Positions 7,186 through 14,691 of a DNA stretch of 20,236 nucleotides are shown piece after piece; the first letter of the stretch is position 1, and every line of letters starts with the position of its first letter. Position numbers and translations under genes: made by a program. The notes beneath the pieces are model-generated. The model saw only the letters and a program-made list of their open reading frames with translations, made no database searches and was not told the DNA's origin. Origin of the DNA: JAVBNC01 sp031551765 (GTDB lineage Bacteria; Desulfobacterota; Desulfovibrionia; Desulfovibrionales; Desulfovibrionaceae); contig JAVBNC010000080.1 in the NCBI GenBank assembly GCA_031551765.1, positions 1 through 20,236 of the forward strand. Reading direction: 5' to 3'.

Positions 7186-9129
7186 ATGTCCGCAGCCCCG
7201 CAAACGCTCACCGAAAAAATTATCAGTTCCCGCATGGTCGGCGGCACCATGAAAACCGGCCAGGAAATAGCCCTGCGCATGGACCAGACCCTGACCCACG
7301 ACGTGACCGGCACCATGGGCTACCTGGCCTTTGAAACCCTGGGTATCCCCAGGGTCAAGACCGAGCTTTCCGTCAGCTATATCGACCACAACCTGGTGCA
7401 GGGCGACTTCAAAAACATGGACGACCACAAGTATTTGCAGTCCATAGCCCAGAAATACGGCATTGTGTTGTCCCGCGCGGGCAACGGCATTTGCCACACC
7501 CTGCATTTTCACCGCCACGCCATTCCGGGCAAAACGCTGCTGGGTTCGGACAGCCACACCCCCACCATCGGGGCCGTGGGCATGCTGGCCATTGGCGCGG
7601 GCGGCCTGGACGTGGCCCTGGCCATGGCCGGGGAGCCCTTCTTCCTGAAAATGCCGGAAGTGGTGGAAGTGCGCCTTACCGGCAAACGCAAGCCCGGCGT
7701 GACCGCCAAGGACGTCATACTTGAGCTTCTGCGCCGCATGAGCGTCAAGGGCGGCCTGGGCAAAATTCTGGAATACACCGGCCCCGGCCTTGCGGAATTC
7801 GACATTTCCGAGCGTTCCACCATCGCCAACATGGGCGCGGAACTGGGCGCCACCACCTCCATTTTCCCCTCCGACAACGCGGTCAAAGCCTTTTTCAAGG
7901 CCCAGCAGCGGGAAAAAGACTGGGTGGGCATGGAAGCGGACAAGGGCGCGGTGTACGGCAGCCTGATCGAAGTGAATCTGTCCGAACTGGAGCCGCTGGT
8001 GGCCTGTCCGCACATGCCGGACAACGTGGTCAGGGTGAAGGACCTGCCCAGAACCAAGGTGGACCAGGTATTCATAGGCAGCTGCACCAACGCGGCTTAC
8101 GCGGACCTGGCCAAGGCCGCCACCATTCTGGAAGGCAAAACCGTGCACCCGGACGTGAGCTTCAGCGTTTCCGCGGGCACGCACCAGATGCTGGAAATGC
8201 TGATGCGCGACGGGCACATGCAAAAGCTCATCGCCGCCGGCGCGCGGCTTATGGAATGCAGCTGCGGCGCCTGCGTGGGCCTGGGCCAGGCGCCCAGCAG
8301 CGGCGCGGTTTCCGTGCGCACCTCCCCCCGCAACTTCAAGGGCCGCAGCGGCACCTTTGACGCCAACGTGTACCTGGCCAGCCCGGAAGTGGCCGCGGCT
8401 TCCGCCCTGCTCGGCTATATCGCGGAACCGGCGGAAGCCATGGACCCGGCCCGCTATGCCTCTTTCCGCGACCCGGACAGCTACATCATCAACGACAACA
8501 TGTTCCTGCAGCCCCCGGCGGACGGTTCCAAGGTGGAAATAATCCGGGGACCCAACATCAAGCCCATGCCCATCAGCGACCCCATGCCCCAGCGCGTGGA
8601 AGCAAGCGTTGCCATCAAGCGACCGGACAACGTGACCACGGACGACATCATCCCGGCCGGGGCCACCTTCTCCGCCCTGCGTTCCAACGTACCCGCCATT
8701 TCCGAAATTACCTTCGGCCGCGTGGACCCGGAATTCGTGGGCCGCATCAAGAAGCTCGGCACGGGCTTTATCGTGGGCGGGGAAAACTACGGCCAGGGCT
8801 CCAGCCGCGAACACGCGGCCATCGCGCCCATGTACCTGGGCATCAAGGCCGTGCTGGCCAAGTCCCTGGCCCGTATCCACAAGGCCAACCTGGTCAACTT
8901 CGGGGTGGTGCCGCTGATTTTCGCGGACAAGACCGCCTACGACGGCATTGACCAGGGCGACGTGCTGGTCATGGAAAACCTGCCCGACCAGGTGCGCTCC
9001 CGCAAGGTCACGGTGCGGAACAAGACCAAGGGCACCAGCTTCGACATGCTGGTGGAACTCTCCGACCGCGAAGTGGAAGTGATTATCGCGGGCGGCAACC
9101 TGACCTATGTGAAGAACAAGTCCAAGTAG
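7186..9129 (+). CDS. Aconitase-family hydro-lyase (single-chain, Aquifex-type aconitate hydratase)
   Basis: The product is a 647-residue [4Fe-4S] hydro-lyase with both halves in one chain. The large domain carries DHNLVQGD and GSDSHTPT (substrate and active-site loops), GSCTNA (C300), and CSCGACVG (C360 and C363 as the other cluster ligands, with an additional C358). The swivel domain carries GGENYGQGSSREHAA with the catalytic serine in GSSR (538-541). The length fits the putative Aquifex/Desulfovibrio-type aconitate hydratase rather than the roughly 890-residue AcnA. Citrate/isocitrate interconversion is likely, but a homologous 2-hydroxyacid is possible given the operon. The start at 7186 follows AAGGAGA closely; an in-frame frame extending upstream to 6952 overlaps the transporter gene and is rejected. 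The gene is last in the operon and followed by a strong terminator. Confidence 0.9.
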   Translation: MSAAPQTLTEKIISSRMVGGTMKTGQEIALRMDQTLTHDVTGTMGYLAFETLGIPRVKTELSVSYIDHNLVQGDFKNMDDHKYLQSIAQKYGIVLSRAGNGICHTLHFHRHAIPGKTLLGSDSHTPTIGAVGMLAIGAGGLDVALAMAGEPFFLKMPEVVEVRLTGKRKPGVTAKDVILELLRRMSVKGGLGKILEYTGPGLAEFDISERSTIANMGAELGATTSIFPSDNAVKAFFKAQQREKDWVGMEADKGAVYGSLIEVNLSELEPLVACPHMPDNVVRVKDLPRTKVDQVFIGSCTNAAYADLAKAATILEGKTVHPDVSFSVSAGTHQMLEMLMRDGHMQKLIAAGARLMECSCGACVGLGQAPSSGAVSVRTSPRNFKGRSGTFDANVYLASPEVAAASALLGYIAEPAEAMDPARYASFRDPDSYIINDNMFLQPPADGSKVEIIRGPNIKPMPISDPMPQRVEASVAIKRPDNVTTDDIIPAGATFSALRSNVPAISEITFGRVDPEFVGRIKKLGTGFIVGGENYGQGSSREHAAIAPMYLGIKAVLAKSLARIHKANLVNFGVVPLIFADKTAYDGIDQGDVLVMENLPDQVRSRKVTVRNKTKGTSFDMLVELSDREVEVIIAGGNLTYVKNKSK

Positions 9130-9140
9130 CCACAAGCCAT

Positions 9141-9184
9141 AAAAACAAAGCGTCCGGGCCTCACGGCCCGGACGCTTTGTTTTT
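9141..9184 (+). terminator. Bidirectional intrinsic terminator between convergent genes
   Basis: A perfect 20-bp stem (9141-9160 / 9165-9184) with a tetraloop TCAC has a GC-rich top and an A/T base. T-rich tracts follow on both strands (TTTTTCTTTTTT on plus, TTTTTATGG on minus). It serves the operon ending at 9129 and the chemoreceptor gene ending at 9199. Confidence 0.95.
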
Positions 9185-9198
9185 CTTTTTTCAGGAAG

Positions 9199-11307
9199 TT
9201 ACGAGCTTTTCAGTTCAACGATCAGGGTTTCCAGACGGCGGGCCTGCTCGGCCAGCGAAATCACGGCTTTTTCCGCGTCCTGCATGGCTCCGGCCGTTTC
9301 CGTGGCAATGTGGTTCACCTCTTCCGTACCCTTGGCGATATGCTCGCTGGTGGCGGACTGCTGCTCGCTGGCCGTGGCGATGGAGCCGATCTGGTCCGCC
9401 GTGGCCTGGGAAAGCGCCACGATCTCCCGCAGGGACCCTTCCGCGCTGGCGGCCAGTTCCGCGCTGCGCTGCACGGCGGCCGTGGCTTCTTCCATGCCCT
9501 GGGCGCTGCTTTTCGTGCCCGCCTGAATGGCCTGCACCGCGTCGCCCACTTCTTTGGTGGCGCTCATGGTTTTTTCCGCCAGCTTGCGCACTTCGTCGGC
9601 CACCACCGCGAAACCGCGCCCGGCTTCACCCGCGCGCGCGGCTTCATTGGCGGCGTTCAAGGCCAGCAGGTTGGTCTGGTCCGCGATATCGGTAATCACG
9701 GTCATGATCTGGCCTATGCCCTGGGCGCGCTCGCCCAGAGAGCTGATGGCCCCTTTGAGCTGGCTGGTCTTTTGGTCCGCTTCCCCGGCGGCTTCTTTCA
9801 CGGCCAGCACCATACCCGAGCCCGTTTCCGCCTTCTTCTTGGTGTCCTCGGCGCTTTGGGCCGCCTGGATGGAGTTGTGGGCCACTTTCCCCACGGTGGC
9901 GTTCATTTCGTCCATGGCCGCCGCGGTTTCCCCGGCATGGCGGCTTTGCCGCGTGGCCCCGTCCACGGCGGTGTCAATGTACCGGGTCAGGGATTCCGCC
10001 GTCTCCTTGGTCTGGCCCACTATGCCTTCCAGCTGGCGGGCGGCCTGGAGCATGCCCTCGCGCCGCGCGGCGTCCGCACGCTTTCCGGCTTCCTCCGCCT
10101 CCGCCAGGGCTTTCCTGGCCAGGGCGGACTGGTTTTCCGCTTCCTGGGTCTTGGCTTTCGCGTCCTCAATCAAAGCGGAGAGGTTGCCGATCATGCGCTT
10201 CAGGCCCGCGTGCAGCCCTTCCAGCTCGCCGGTAAAGCGCGAGCCGTCCGGCAGGGCGGAAAAATCCCCTTCCGCGATACGGCCGGAAGCGTCCGCCAAA
10301 AGCGTGATGGGCCGGGTCAGGGACTTGGCCACGAAAAAGACCACGGCCAGCAGCACCACGGCAATGCCCAGGCCCAGCAGCAGAATGGCGTTGCGCGTTT
10401 TCACGCTTTCGGCCATGACCTCGCTCTTTTCGATCAGCACGGCCACCCGCCAGCCAAAACTGGGCGTGGTGTGGGTGAGCACCAGGTAGTTCTTGTTGCC
10501 GGCCGCATGCTCGAACTGCTCTTCCTTGCCCGAGAGGATCTGGTTGAAAAAGCCCCCGTCCCTGGCGTCTTTCGCGTTTTTGAACACGCTGGACGTATCC
10601 GCCGGGTTGGCCAGGATAAGGCCGTCCGGAGCCAGCACCACCACGTGCCCGGTCTGGCCTATTTTCAGTTTGGCCAGATAGTTGGTCAGGCCGGAAAGGT
10701 CAAAGTCGATGGCCAGGACGCCGATATCGCCGCCCGTGCGGTTTTTGACCCTGGAAGTGACGGAAGCCACCACCGCGCCGGAAGAGGAGACGTAGGGCAG
10801 GGAAATGTTCAGGTCACCCCGCTTGCCCATGGCCTGAGTGTACCAGGGGCGCTTGCGGGGGTCATATCCCGCGCCAAAGGTGTCGTTGGCCTTGCCCGGT
10901 TCGTTAGCCTCGATAATGGTGCCGTCGGAAAAGCCGATGAAAATCAGCCCGTAATAGGGGTGGCTGAGCTGCATTTTCCGGAATTCGTCGTAGATCTGCT
11001 TTTCGTAGCCGGAATACATTTCGTAGCGGTTTTCCGTGGTCGCCGTTTTGTCCATAAAGGTGTTGGTGACCTTGCCCAGGGCGTCACGGATAATGGGCTG
11101 CTTGGCGAGATAGGCGGCGCTTTGCTCGCCGGTGCCCGCGTACTGGGCGAAAATATCGTCTATGCGCAAAAGCTGGCCCTGGGCCGTGGTTTTGAAGTTT
11201 TCCACGGCCGAATCGCGGGTGACCACGACCACCAGGGCGGTGATGCCGCCCACCAGCACGAGGCAGAGGCAGAAAAAGGTCAGGAATAACTTGCTGCGGA
11301 TAGTCAT
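9199..11307 (-). CDS. Methyl-accepting chemotaxis protein with dCache sensor
   Basis: The product is a 702-residue inner-membrane chemoreceptor that signals through CheA/CheW. TM1 (about 7-29) is followed by a periplasmic double Cache domain (about 33-300), TM2 (about 306-327), a HAMP linker, a coiled coil (about 385-430), and the cytoplasmic signalling domain with the conserved tip EAARAGEAGRGFAVVADEVRKL. In the sensor, Y148, R153, W155, Y156, Y172 and D201 have the spacing I recall for the amino-acid-binding dCache motif of PctA-like receptors, so an amino-acid ligand is the best guess. No C-terminal CheR-tethering pentapeptide is visible. The ATG at 11307 is preceded by AAAGGAC; a longer start at 11349 lacks a ribosome site. 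It converges with the four-gene operon, so shared function is only suggested by position. Confidence 0.95.
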   Translation of the reverse strand: MTIRSKLFLTFFCLCLVLVGGITALVVVVTRDSAVENFKTTAQGQLLRIDDIFAQYAGTGEQSAAYLAKQPIIRDALGKVTNTFMDKTATTENRYEMYSGYEKQIYDEFRKMQLSHPYYGLIFIGFSDGTIIEANEPGKANDTFGAGYDPRKRPWYTQAMGKRGDLNISLPYVSSSGAVVASVTSRVKNRTGGDIGVLAIDFDLSGLTNYLAKLKIGQTGHVVVLAPDGLILANPADTSSVFKNAKDARDGGFFNQILSGKEEQFEHAAGNKNYLVLTHTTPSFGWRVAVLIEKSEVMAESVKTRNAILLLGLGIAVVLLAVVFFVAKSLTRPITLLADASGRIAEGDFSALPDGSRFTGELEGLHAGLKRMIGNLSALIEDAKAKTQEAENQSALARKALAEAEEAGKRADAARREGMLQAARQLEGIVGQTKETAESLTRYIDTAVDGATRQSRHAGETAAAMDEMNATVGKVAHNSIQAAQSAEDTKKKAETGSGMVLAVKEAAGEADQKTSQLKGAISSLGERAQGIGQIMTVITDIADQTNLLALNAANEAARAGEAGRGFAVVADEVRKLAEKTMSATKEVGDAVQAIQAGTKSSAQGMEEATAAVQRSAELAASAEGSLREIVALSQATADQIGSIATASEQQSATSEHIAKGTEEVNHIATETAGAMQDAEKAVISLAEQARRLETLIVELKSS

Positions 11308-11446
11308 GGTCTGGCCGTCCTTTGCAGTTGGAAATTTATGCGGGATCACGCCGCTCAGGAACGCGATGGCAACAGGAATGAGGATTTGTTACCTACACTA
11401 TACCGCGCCATATACTCAACTCTTTTATACCGCTGCTTGAAGACGC

Positions 11447-11480
11447 AAAAAAAGGGCCCGCGGAACGCATCCGCAGGCCC
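11447..11480 (-). terminator. Intrinsic terminator of the gcl/DapA-family unit
   Basis: The stem 11454-11464 / 11470-11480 (10 of 11 pairs, loop acgca) is followed on the minus strand by seven T residues (plus 11447-11453). It lies 25 nt past the stop of the DapA-family gene. The remaining upstream region of the chemoreceptor (11308-11446) shows no gene; a TATAGT on the minus strand near 11399 is a weak possible -10. Confidence 0.85.
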
Positions 11481-11504
11481 GTGCTTATACAATGGAATCC
11501 GGAA

Positions 11505-12428
11505 TCAGATGCCGGGCATGGCAAAGCCGAGCCGGTCCAGTTCCTTTTTCAACAGTTCCACCTTGTCGGCCGGGCCGTTCACCAGGGGCGGACGCACGTT
11601 GGCCCACTGCGGGTCCTTGCGCTTCCAGGCGATGCCCGCTTTCATGGAGGGGATCATGGTCATGATCTCAAAGGCCTTGCGCACGGCGTTCAGACCGGCC
11701 TGGCGCTCGTCCGCTCCGGCGTCCTTCCAGGTTTTGTACAGTTCCACAATGGGGCCGGGGTTGACGTTGCCGGTGGCGGTAATGCAGCCCGCGCCGCCGC
11801 CGCGCAGGGTCTGGAGCAGGAACACCTCGCTGCCGCAGAACACGTCAAAGCTCTCGGACTGGAAGTTCTTGAGCAGGCCTTCGGTGTTGTTCCAGTCGCC
11901 GGAACTGTCCTTGATGCCCGCGATGGTGCCGGGGTAGGCCTTGATCAGCCGCTCGATGAGCGCGTAGCCCAGCGGCACCTGGGCCACGGGCGGGATGTGG
12001 TAGAGGTACACGCGCAGGCGCTCGTCGCCCACGCGCTGGATGACTTCGGAAAAGGCGCGGAACAGGCCGTCATCCGGCACGCCCTTGTAGTAGAAGGGCG
12101 GCAGCATCAGCACGCCGGAGCAGCCGGACCGCACGGCCTTCTTGGTCAGTTCCACAGTGTCCGGAATGGCGCAGCAGCCGGTGCCGGGCATCATTTTCGC
12201 GGGGTCCAGCCCGGCTTCCAGCAGGCCGTCCAGCAGCTTGATGCGCTCGGACACGGACAGGGAGTTGGCTTCGGAGTTGGTGCCGAAAATGGCCAGGCCC
12301 ACGCCCTGGCTCAGCAGCCAGCCGCAGTGCTGCGCAAAGCGGCCCGCGTCCGGCTCCAGGGTGTCGGTAAAGGGGGTCAGAACCGGCGAAAGAACGCCGC
12401 GCAAACGGGGAGCTTGAGCTTTGGACAT
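11505..12428 (-). CDS. DapA/NAL-family lyase (dihydrodipicolinate synthase family)
   Basis: The product is a 307-residue class I aldolase-type TIM-barrel protein of the DapA/N-acetylneuraminate lyase family. The Schiff-base lysine is K173 in GIKDSSGDW and the catalytic tyrosine is Y143 in LYHIPP. The GTTGE carboxylate loop of true DapA is replaced by FGTNSEANSLS (48-58), which argues against a lysine-biosynthesis DapA and for a 2-oxo-acid aldolase. Family members with other substrates include 4-hydroxy-2-oxoglutarate aldolase (pyruvate plus glyoxylate) and 2-keto-3-deoxy-sugar-acid aldolases. The ATG at 12428 follows GAGGG. Gcl lies directly upstream on the same strand, with a MITE-like element between them whose end is 3 bp from this ribosome site. 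Substrate unknown. Confidence 0.85.
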   Translation of the reverse strand: MSKAQAPRLRGVLSPVLTPFTDTLEPDAGRFAQHCGWLLSQGVGLAIFGTNSEANSLSVSERIKLLDGLLEAGLDPAKMMPGTGCCAIPDTVELTKKAVRSGCSGVLMLPPFYYKGVPDDGLFRAFSEVIQRVGDERLRVYLYHIPPVAQVPLGYALIERLIKAYPGTIAGIKDSSGDWNNTEGLLKNFQSESFDVFCGSEVFLLQTLRGGGAGCITATGNVNPGPIVELYKTWKDAGADERQAGLNAVRKAFEIMTMIPSMKAGIAWKRKDPQWANVRPPLVNGPADKVELLKKELDRLGFAMPGI

Positions 12429-12443
12429 GGCAGTTACCCTCAC

Positions 12444-12592
12444 TAGAGCATTTACATTTTGAAATTACTCACCAACGCTCTCGAAAACTGTGACGCGATG
12501 TGCGCATAACGTAAAACTACAAAGCATAAACGACACGCTTCGCGGGCATCCGCTTCGCGTCTGCCGAGCAATTTCAAAGAGAAATTGCTCTA
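12444..12592. mobile_element. MITE-like element, copy 2, between gcl and the DapA-family gene
   Basis: A 149-bp non-coding element has TA-TAGAGCA-type termini. Its left end and the complement of its right end agree at about 21 of the first 27 positions. The right end also folds on itself (GAGCAATTTC-aaaga-GAAATTGCTC, 12566-12590). On the minus strand its first three bases are the TAG stop codon of gcl (12592-12590), and its other end lies just outside the ribosome site of the downstream gene. It occupies nearly the whole spacer between the two genes. It shares only its termini with the element at 2-140. Confidence 0.6.
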
Positions 12593-14371
12593 TTTGCCGC
12601 TCAGAGCGGCAATGGTTGTGGGCGCGTCTTCCGGGCAGGCGCCGCACTCTTCAAACTCGTTCACGTTGTTGAGTTCCGTGCCCATGGAAATGTTGGTGAC
12701 GCGCTCAAGAATGACCTCGACGACGACCGGCACCTGATGCTTTTTCATCAACCGCGCGGCCCTGGCGAACGCCGGGGCCAGATCCCGGGGCTTGGTCACG
12801 CGGATGGCCTTGCAGCCCAGGCCTTCGGCCACGGCTACGTGGTCCACCCCGTACTGGCCCAGTTCCGGCGCGTTGATATTTTCAAAGGATAACTGCACGC
12901 AGTAATCCATGTCAAATCCGCGCTGGGACTGGCGGATAAGGCCCAGGTAACTGTTGTTCACCACCACGTGGATGTACGGCAGCTTGAACTGCGCGCCCAC
13001 GGCCAGTTCTTCGATCAGGAACTGGAAGTCGTAGTCGCCGGAAAGGGCCACCACTTTGCGCCTGGGGTCGGCCTTGACCACGCCGAGAGCGGCGGGCAGG
13101 GTCCAGCCCAAAGGCCCGGCCTGGGCGGAATTGATCCAGTGGCGGGGCTTGTACACGTTCAGCATCTGGTTGCCCGCGATCTGGGACAGGCCGATGGTGG
13201 TCACGTAGCAGACATCCCTGCCGAAAGCGCGGTTCATTTCCTCATACACGCGCTGCGGCTTGACCGGCACCGTATCAAAGTGGGTCTTGCGCTGGAGCGT
13301 GGCGTCGCGCTTTCTGTCAAAGCAGGACTTGGCCCAGCCCTTCCAGTCGGGCAGGGCGGCTTTTTTCTCTTTGGCCAGGGCCACCAGGCCTTTCAGCGCG
13401 GCCTTGGCGTCGGAAGCGATGCCCAGCTCCGGGTTGAACACCCGGCCGATCTGGGTGGGCTCGATATCGATGTGCACGAAACGGCGGCCTTGCGTATACA
13501 CTTCCAGGGACCCGGTGTGGCGGTTGGCCCAGCGGTTGCCGATGCCGAACACGAAGTCGGATTCCAGATAGGACTGGTTGGCGTAGCGGTGCGAGCTCTG
13601 GATGCCGATACGGCCAATCATCAGCGGGTGGTCGTCCGGGATGCAGCCCCAGCCCATGAGCGTGGGGATGACCGGAACGCCGGTCAGTTCCGCGAATTCT
13701 TTGAGCAGCGCGGAAGCGTCCGCCTTGATGATGCCGCCACCCGCGATAATGACGGGCTTTTTGGCGGAAAGCAGCATGTCCAGGGCCTTTTCCAGCTGTT
13801 TGCGGCTGGCCTTGGGCTGGTAGACGGGCAGGGGCTCGTAGCTGTCGATGTCAAATTCGATTTCCGCCACCTGCACGTCAAAGGGCAGGTCGATGAGCAC
13901 CGGGCCGGGACGGCCGGAGCGCATGAGGTGGAAAGCCTGCTGGAACACGCGGGGCACCTGGCCCGGTTCCAGCACGGTCATGGCCATTTTGGTCACGGGC
14001 TTGGCAATGGCGGCGATATCCACGCTCTGGAAATCTTCCTTGTGCAGCTTGGCGCGCGGGGCCTGGCCCGTGATGCACAGAATGGGAATGGAATCCGCGG
14101 AAGCGGAATACAGCGCGGTGATCATGTCCGTGCCCGCCGGTCCGGAAGTGCCTATGCACAGGCCGATATTCCCGGCCTTGGCGCGGGTGTACCCTTCCGC
14201 CATGTGGGAAGCGCCCTCCACGTGGCGGGCCAGCACGTGGTCTATGCCGCCGGCTTTCTTCATGGCGGAGTATAACGGATTGATGGCGGCCCCGGGAACC
14301 CCGAACGCCGTGTCTATGCCCTCTTTGCGAAGCACCAGCACCGCAGCGTCAACAGCGCGCATTTTAGCCAT
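12590..14371 (-). CDS. gcl: Glyoxylate carboligase (tartronate-semialdehyde synthase)
   Basis: The product is a 593-residue ThDP-dependent enzyme that condenses two glyoxylates to tartronate semialdehyde and CO2. It has the same length as E. coli Gcl and is closely similar along the whole chain, for example MAKMRAVDAA, GVPGAAINP, GTSGPAGTDMITALYSASAD, IPTLMGWGCIPDDH and VPVVVEVILERVTNISMG. Diagnostic is V51 in RHVEGASHMAEGY, where nearly all other ThDP enzymes have glutamate. The ThDP/Mg motif is GDYDFQFLIEELAVGAQ. The ATG at 14371 is preceded by AAAGGAGAA; in-frame starts further upstream would read through a terminator hairpin. The usual neighbours (glxR, hyi, glxK) are missing and a DapA-family lyase follows instead. 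The stop codon is provided by the end of a MITE-like element. Confidence 0.97.
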   Translation of the reverse strand: MAKMRAVDAAVLVLRKEGIDTAFGVPGAAINPLYSAMKKAGGIDHVLARHVEGASHMAEGYTRAKAGNIGLCIGTSGPAGTDMITALYSASADSIPILCITGQAPRAKLHKEDFQSVDIAAIAKPVTKMAMTVLEPGQVPRVFQQAFHLMRSGRPGPVLIDLPFDVQVAEIEFDIDSYEPLPVYQPKASRKQLEKALDMLLSAKKPVIIAGGGIIKADASALLKEFAELTGVPVIPTLMGWGCIPDDHPLMIGRIGIQSSHRYANQSYLESDFVFGIGNRWANRHTGSLEVYTQGRRFVHIDIEPTQIGRVFNPELGIASDAKAALKGLVALAKEKKAALPDWKGWAKSCFDRKRDATLQRKTHFDTVPVKPQRVYEEMNRAFGRDVCYVTTIGLSQIAGNQMLNVYKPRHWINSAQAGPLGWTLPAALGVVKADPRRKVVALSGDYDFQFLIEELAVGAQFKLPYIHVVVNNSYLGLIRQSQRGFDMDYCVQLSFENINAPELGQYGVDHVAVAEGLGCKAIRVTKPRDLAPAFARAARLMKKHQVPVVVEVILERVTNISMGTELNNVNEFEECGACPEDAPTTIAALSGK

Positions 14372-14396
14372 GGCCGTTCTCCTTTTGTTTCGCATA

Positions 14397-14444
14397 AAGA
14401 AACTTTGTTTCTTATTTTGTAAAACAAGAGCTAGCACGGACCAA
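14397..14444 (-). promoter_or_regulatory. Candidate gcl promoter with inverted-repeat operator
   Basis: On the minus strand TTGGTC (14444-14439) and TACAAA (14421-14416) are 17 nt apart. Immediately downstream lies a perfect inverted repeat AAGAAAC-TTT-GTTTCTT (14413-14397), where transcription should begin. The GAAAC..GTTTC form recalls IclR-family (KdgR-type) operators. No regulator gene is in the window. Confidence 0.4.
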
Positions 14445-14476
14445 AATTCGCTGCAAGAACTTTTTGCTTGTTTCCA

Positions 14477-14521
14477 ATAAAAATCTCCATGTTTCACTAT
14501 AGGAAACATGGAGATTTTTAT
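14477..14521 (-). terminator. Intrinsic terminator of the DUF2157/GDYXXLXY operon
   Basis: A perfect 18-bp stem (14477-14494 / 14504-14521) with a 9-nt loop ends in TTTTTATTGG on the minus strand and TTTTTATCAC on the plus strand. It closes the long repeat-filled 3' region of the operon ending at 14692 and insulates the gcl promoter. Confidence 0.85.
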
Positions 14522-14536
14522 CACTCCCTACGAAAT

Positions 14537-14691
14537 ACCCTGAAAGGGGTCCAGGGGCGACAGCCCTTGGCGGGTGCAGGGATCTCGCAACCGCAGGAAG
14601 CGGTTGCGCACGGAGCGCAGCGACGCCCGGAGGGGGCGGCACAGGACGGGCCGCATCGAGCCCTGCTTCGACTCTTAATTGGCTTCGACAA
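14537..14691 (-). repeat. Gene-end repeat module, copy B (after the GDYXXLXY gene)
   Basis: Directly after the TAG stop codon the minus strand reads TTGTCGAAGCCAAT, then AGTCGAAGCAGGGC. A 78-bp insert interrupts the first palindrome, after which come CCCTGCACCCGCC, the 20-nt near-palindrome CCAAGGGC-TGTC-GCCCCTGG and CCCCTTTCAGGGT. These are the same blocks in the same order as after the Sel1 and rlmN genes. Confidence 0.8.
14582..14659 (-). repeat. ~80-bp nested insert repeat, copy B
   Basis: This 78-bp block splits the GCAGGGC-GCTG-CCCTGC palindrome of module copy B. On the minus strand it reads CGATGCGGCCCGTCCTG, a GC-rich middle with CCTCCGGGCG, then the hairpin CGCAACCGC-ttcct-GCGGTTGCG (14608-14586). 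It aligns with the insert at 458-538 at its start and in its terminal hairpin. Confidence 0.7.

Noticed and set aside
7024..9135. 703-codon open frame on the minus strand opposite the aconitase gene
   Set aside because: Its composition is that of a GC-rich shadow frame with no family resemblance. The plus strand encodes an intact aconitase with all three cluster cysteines.
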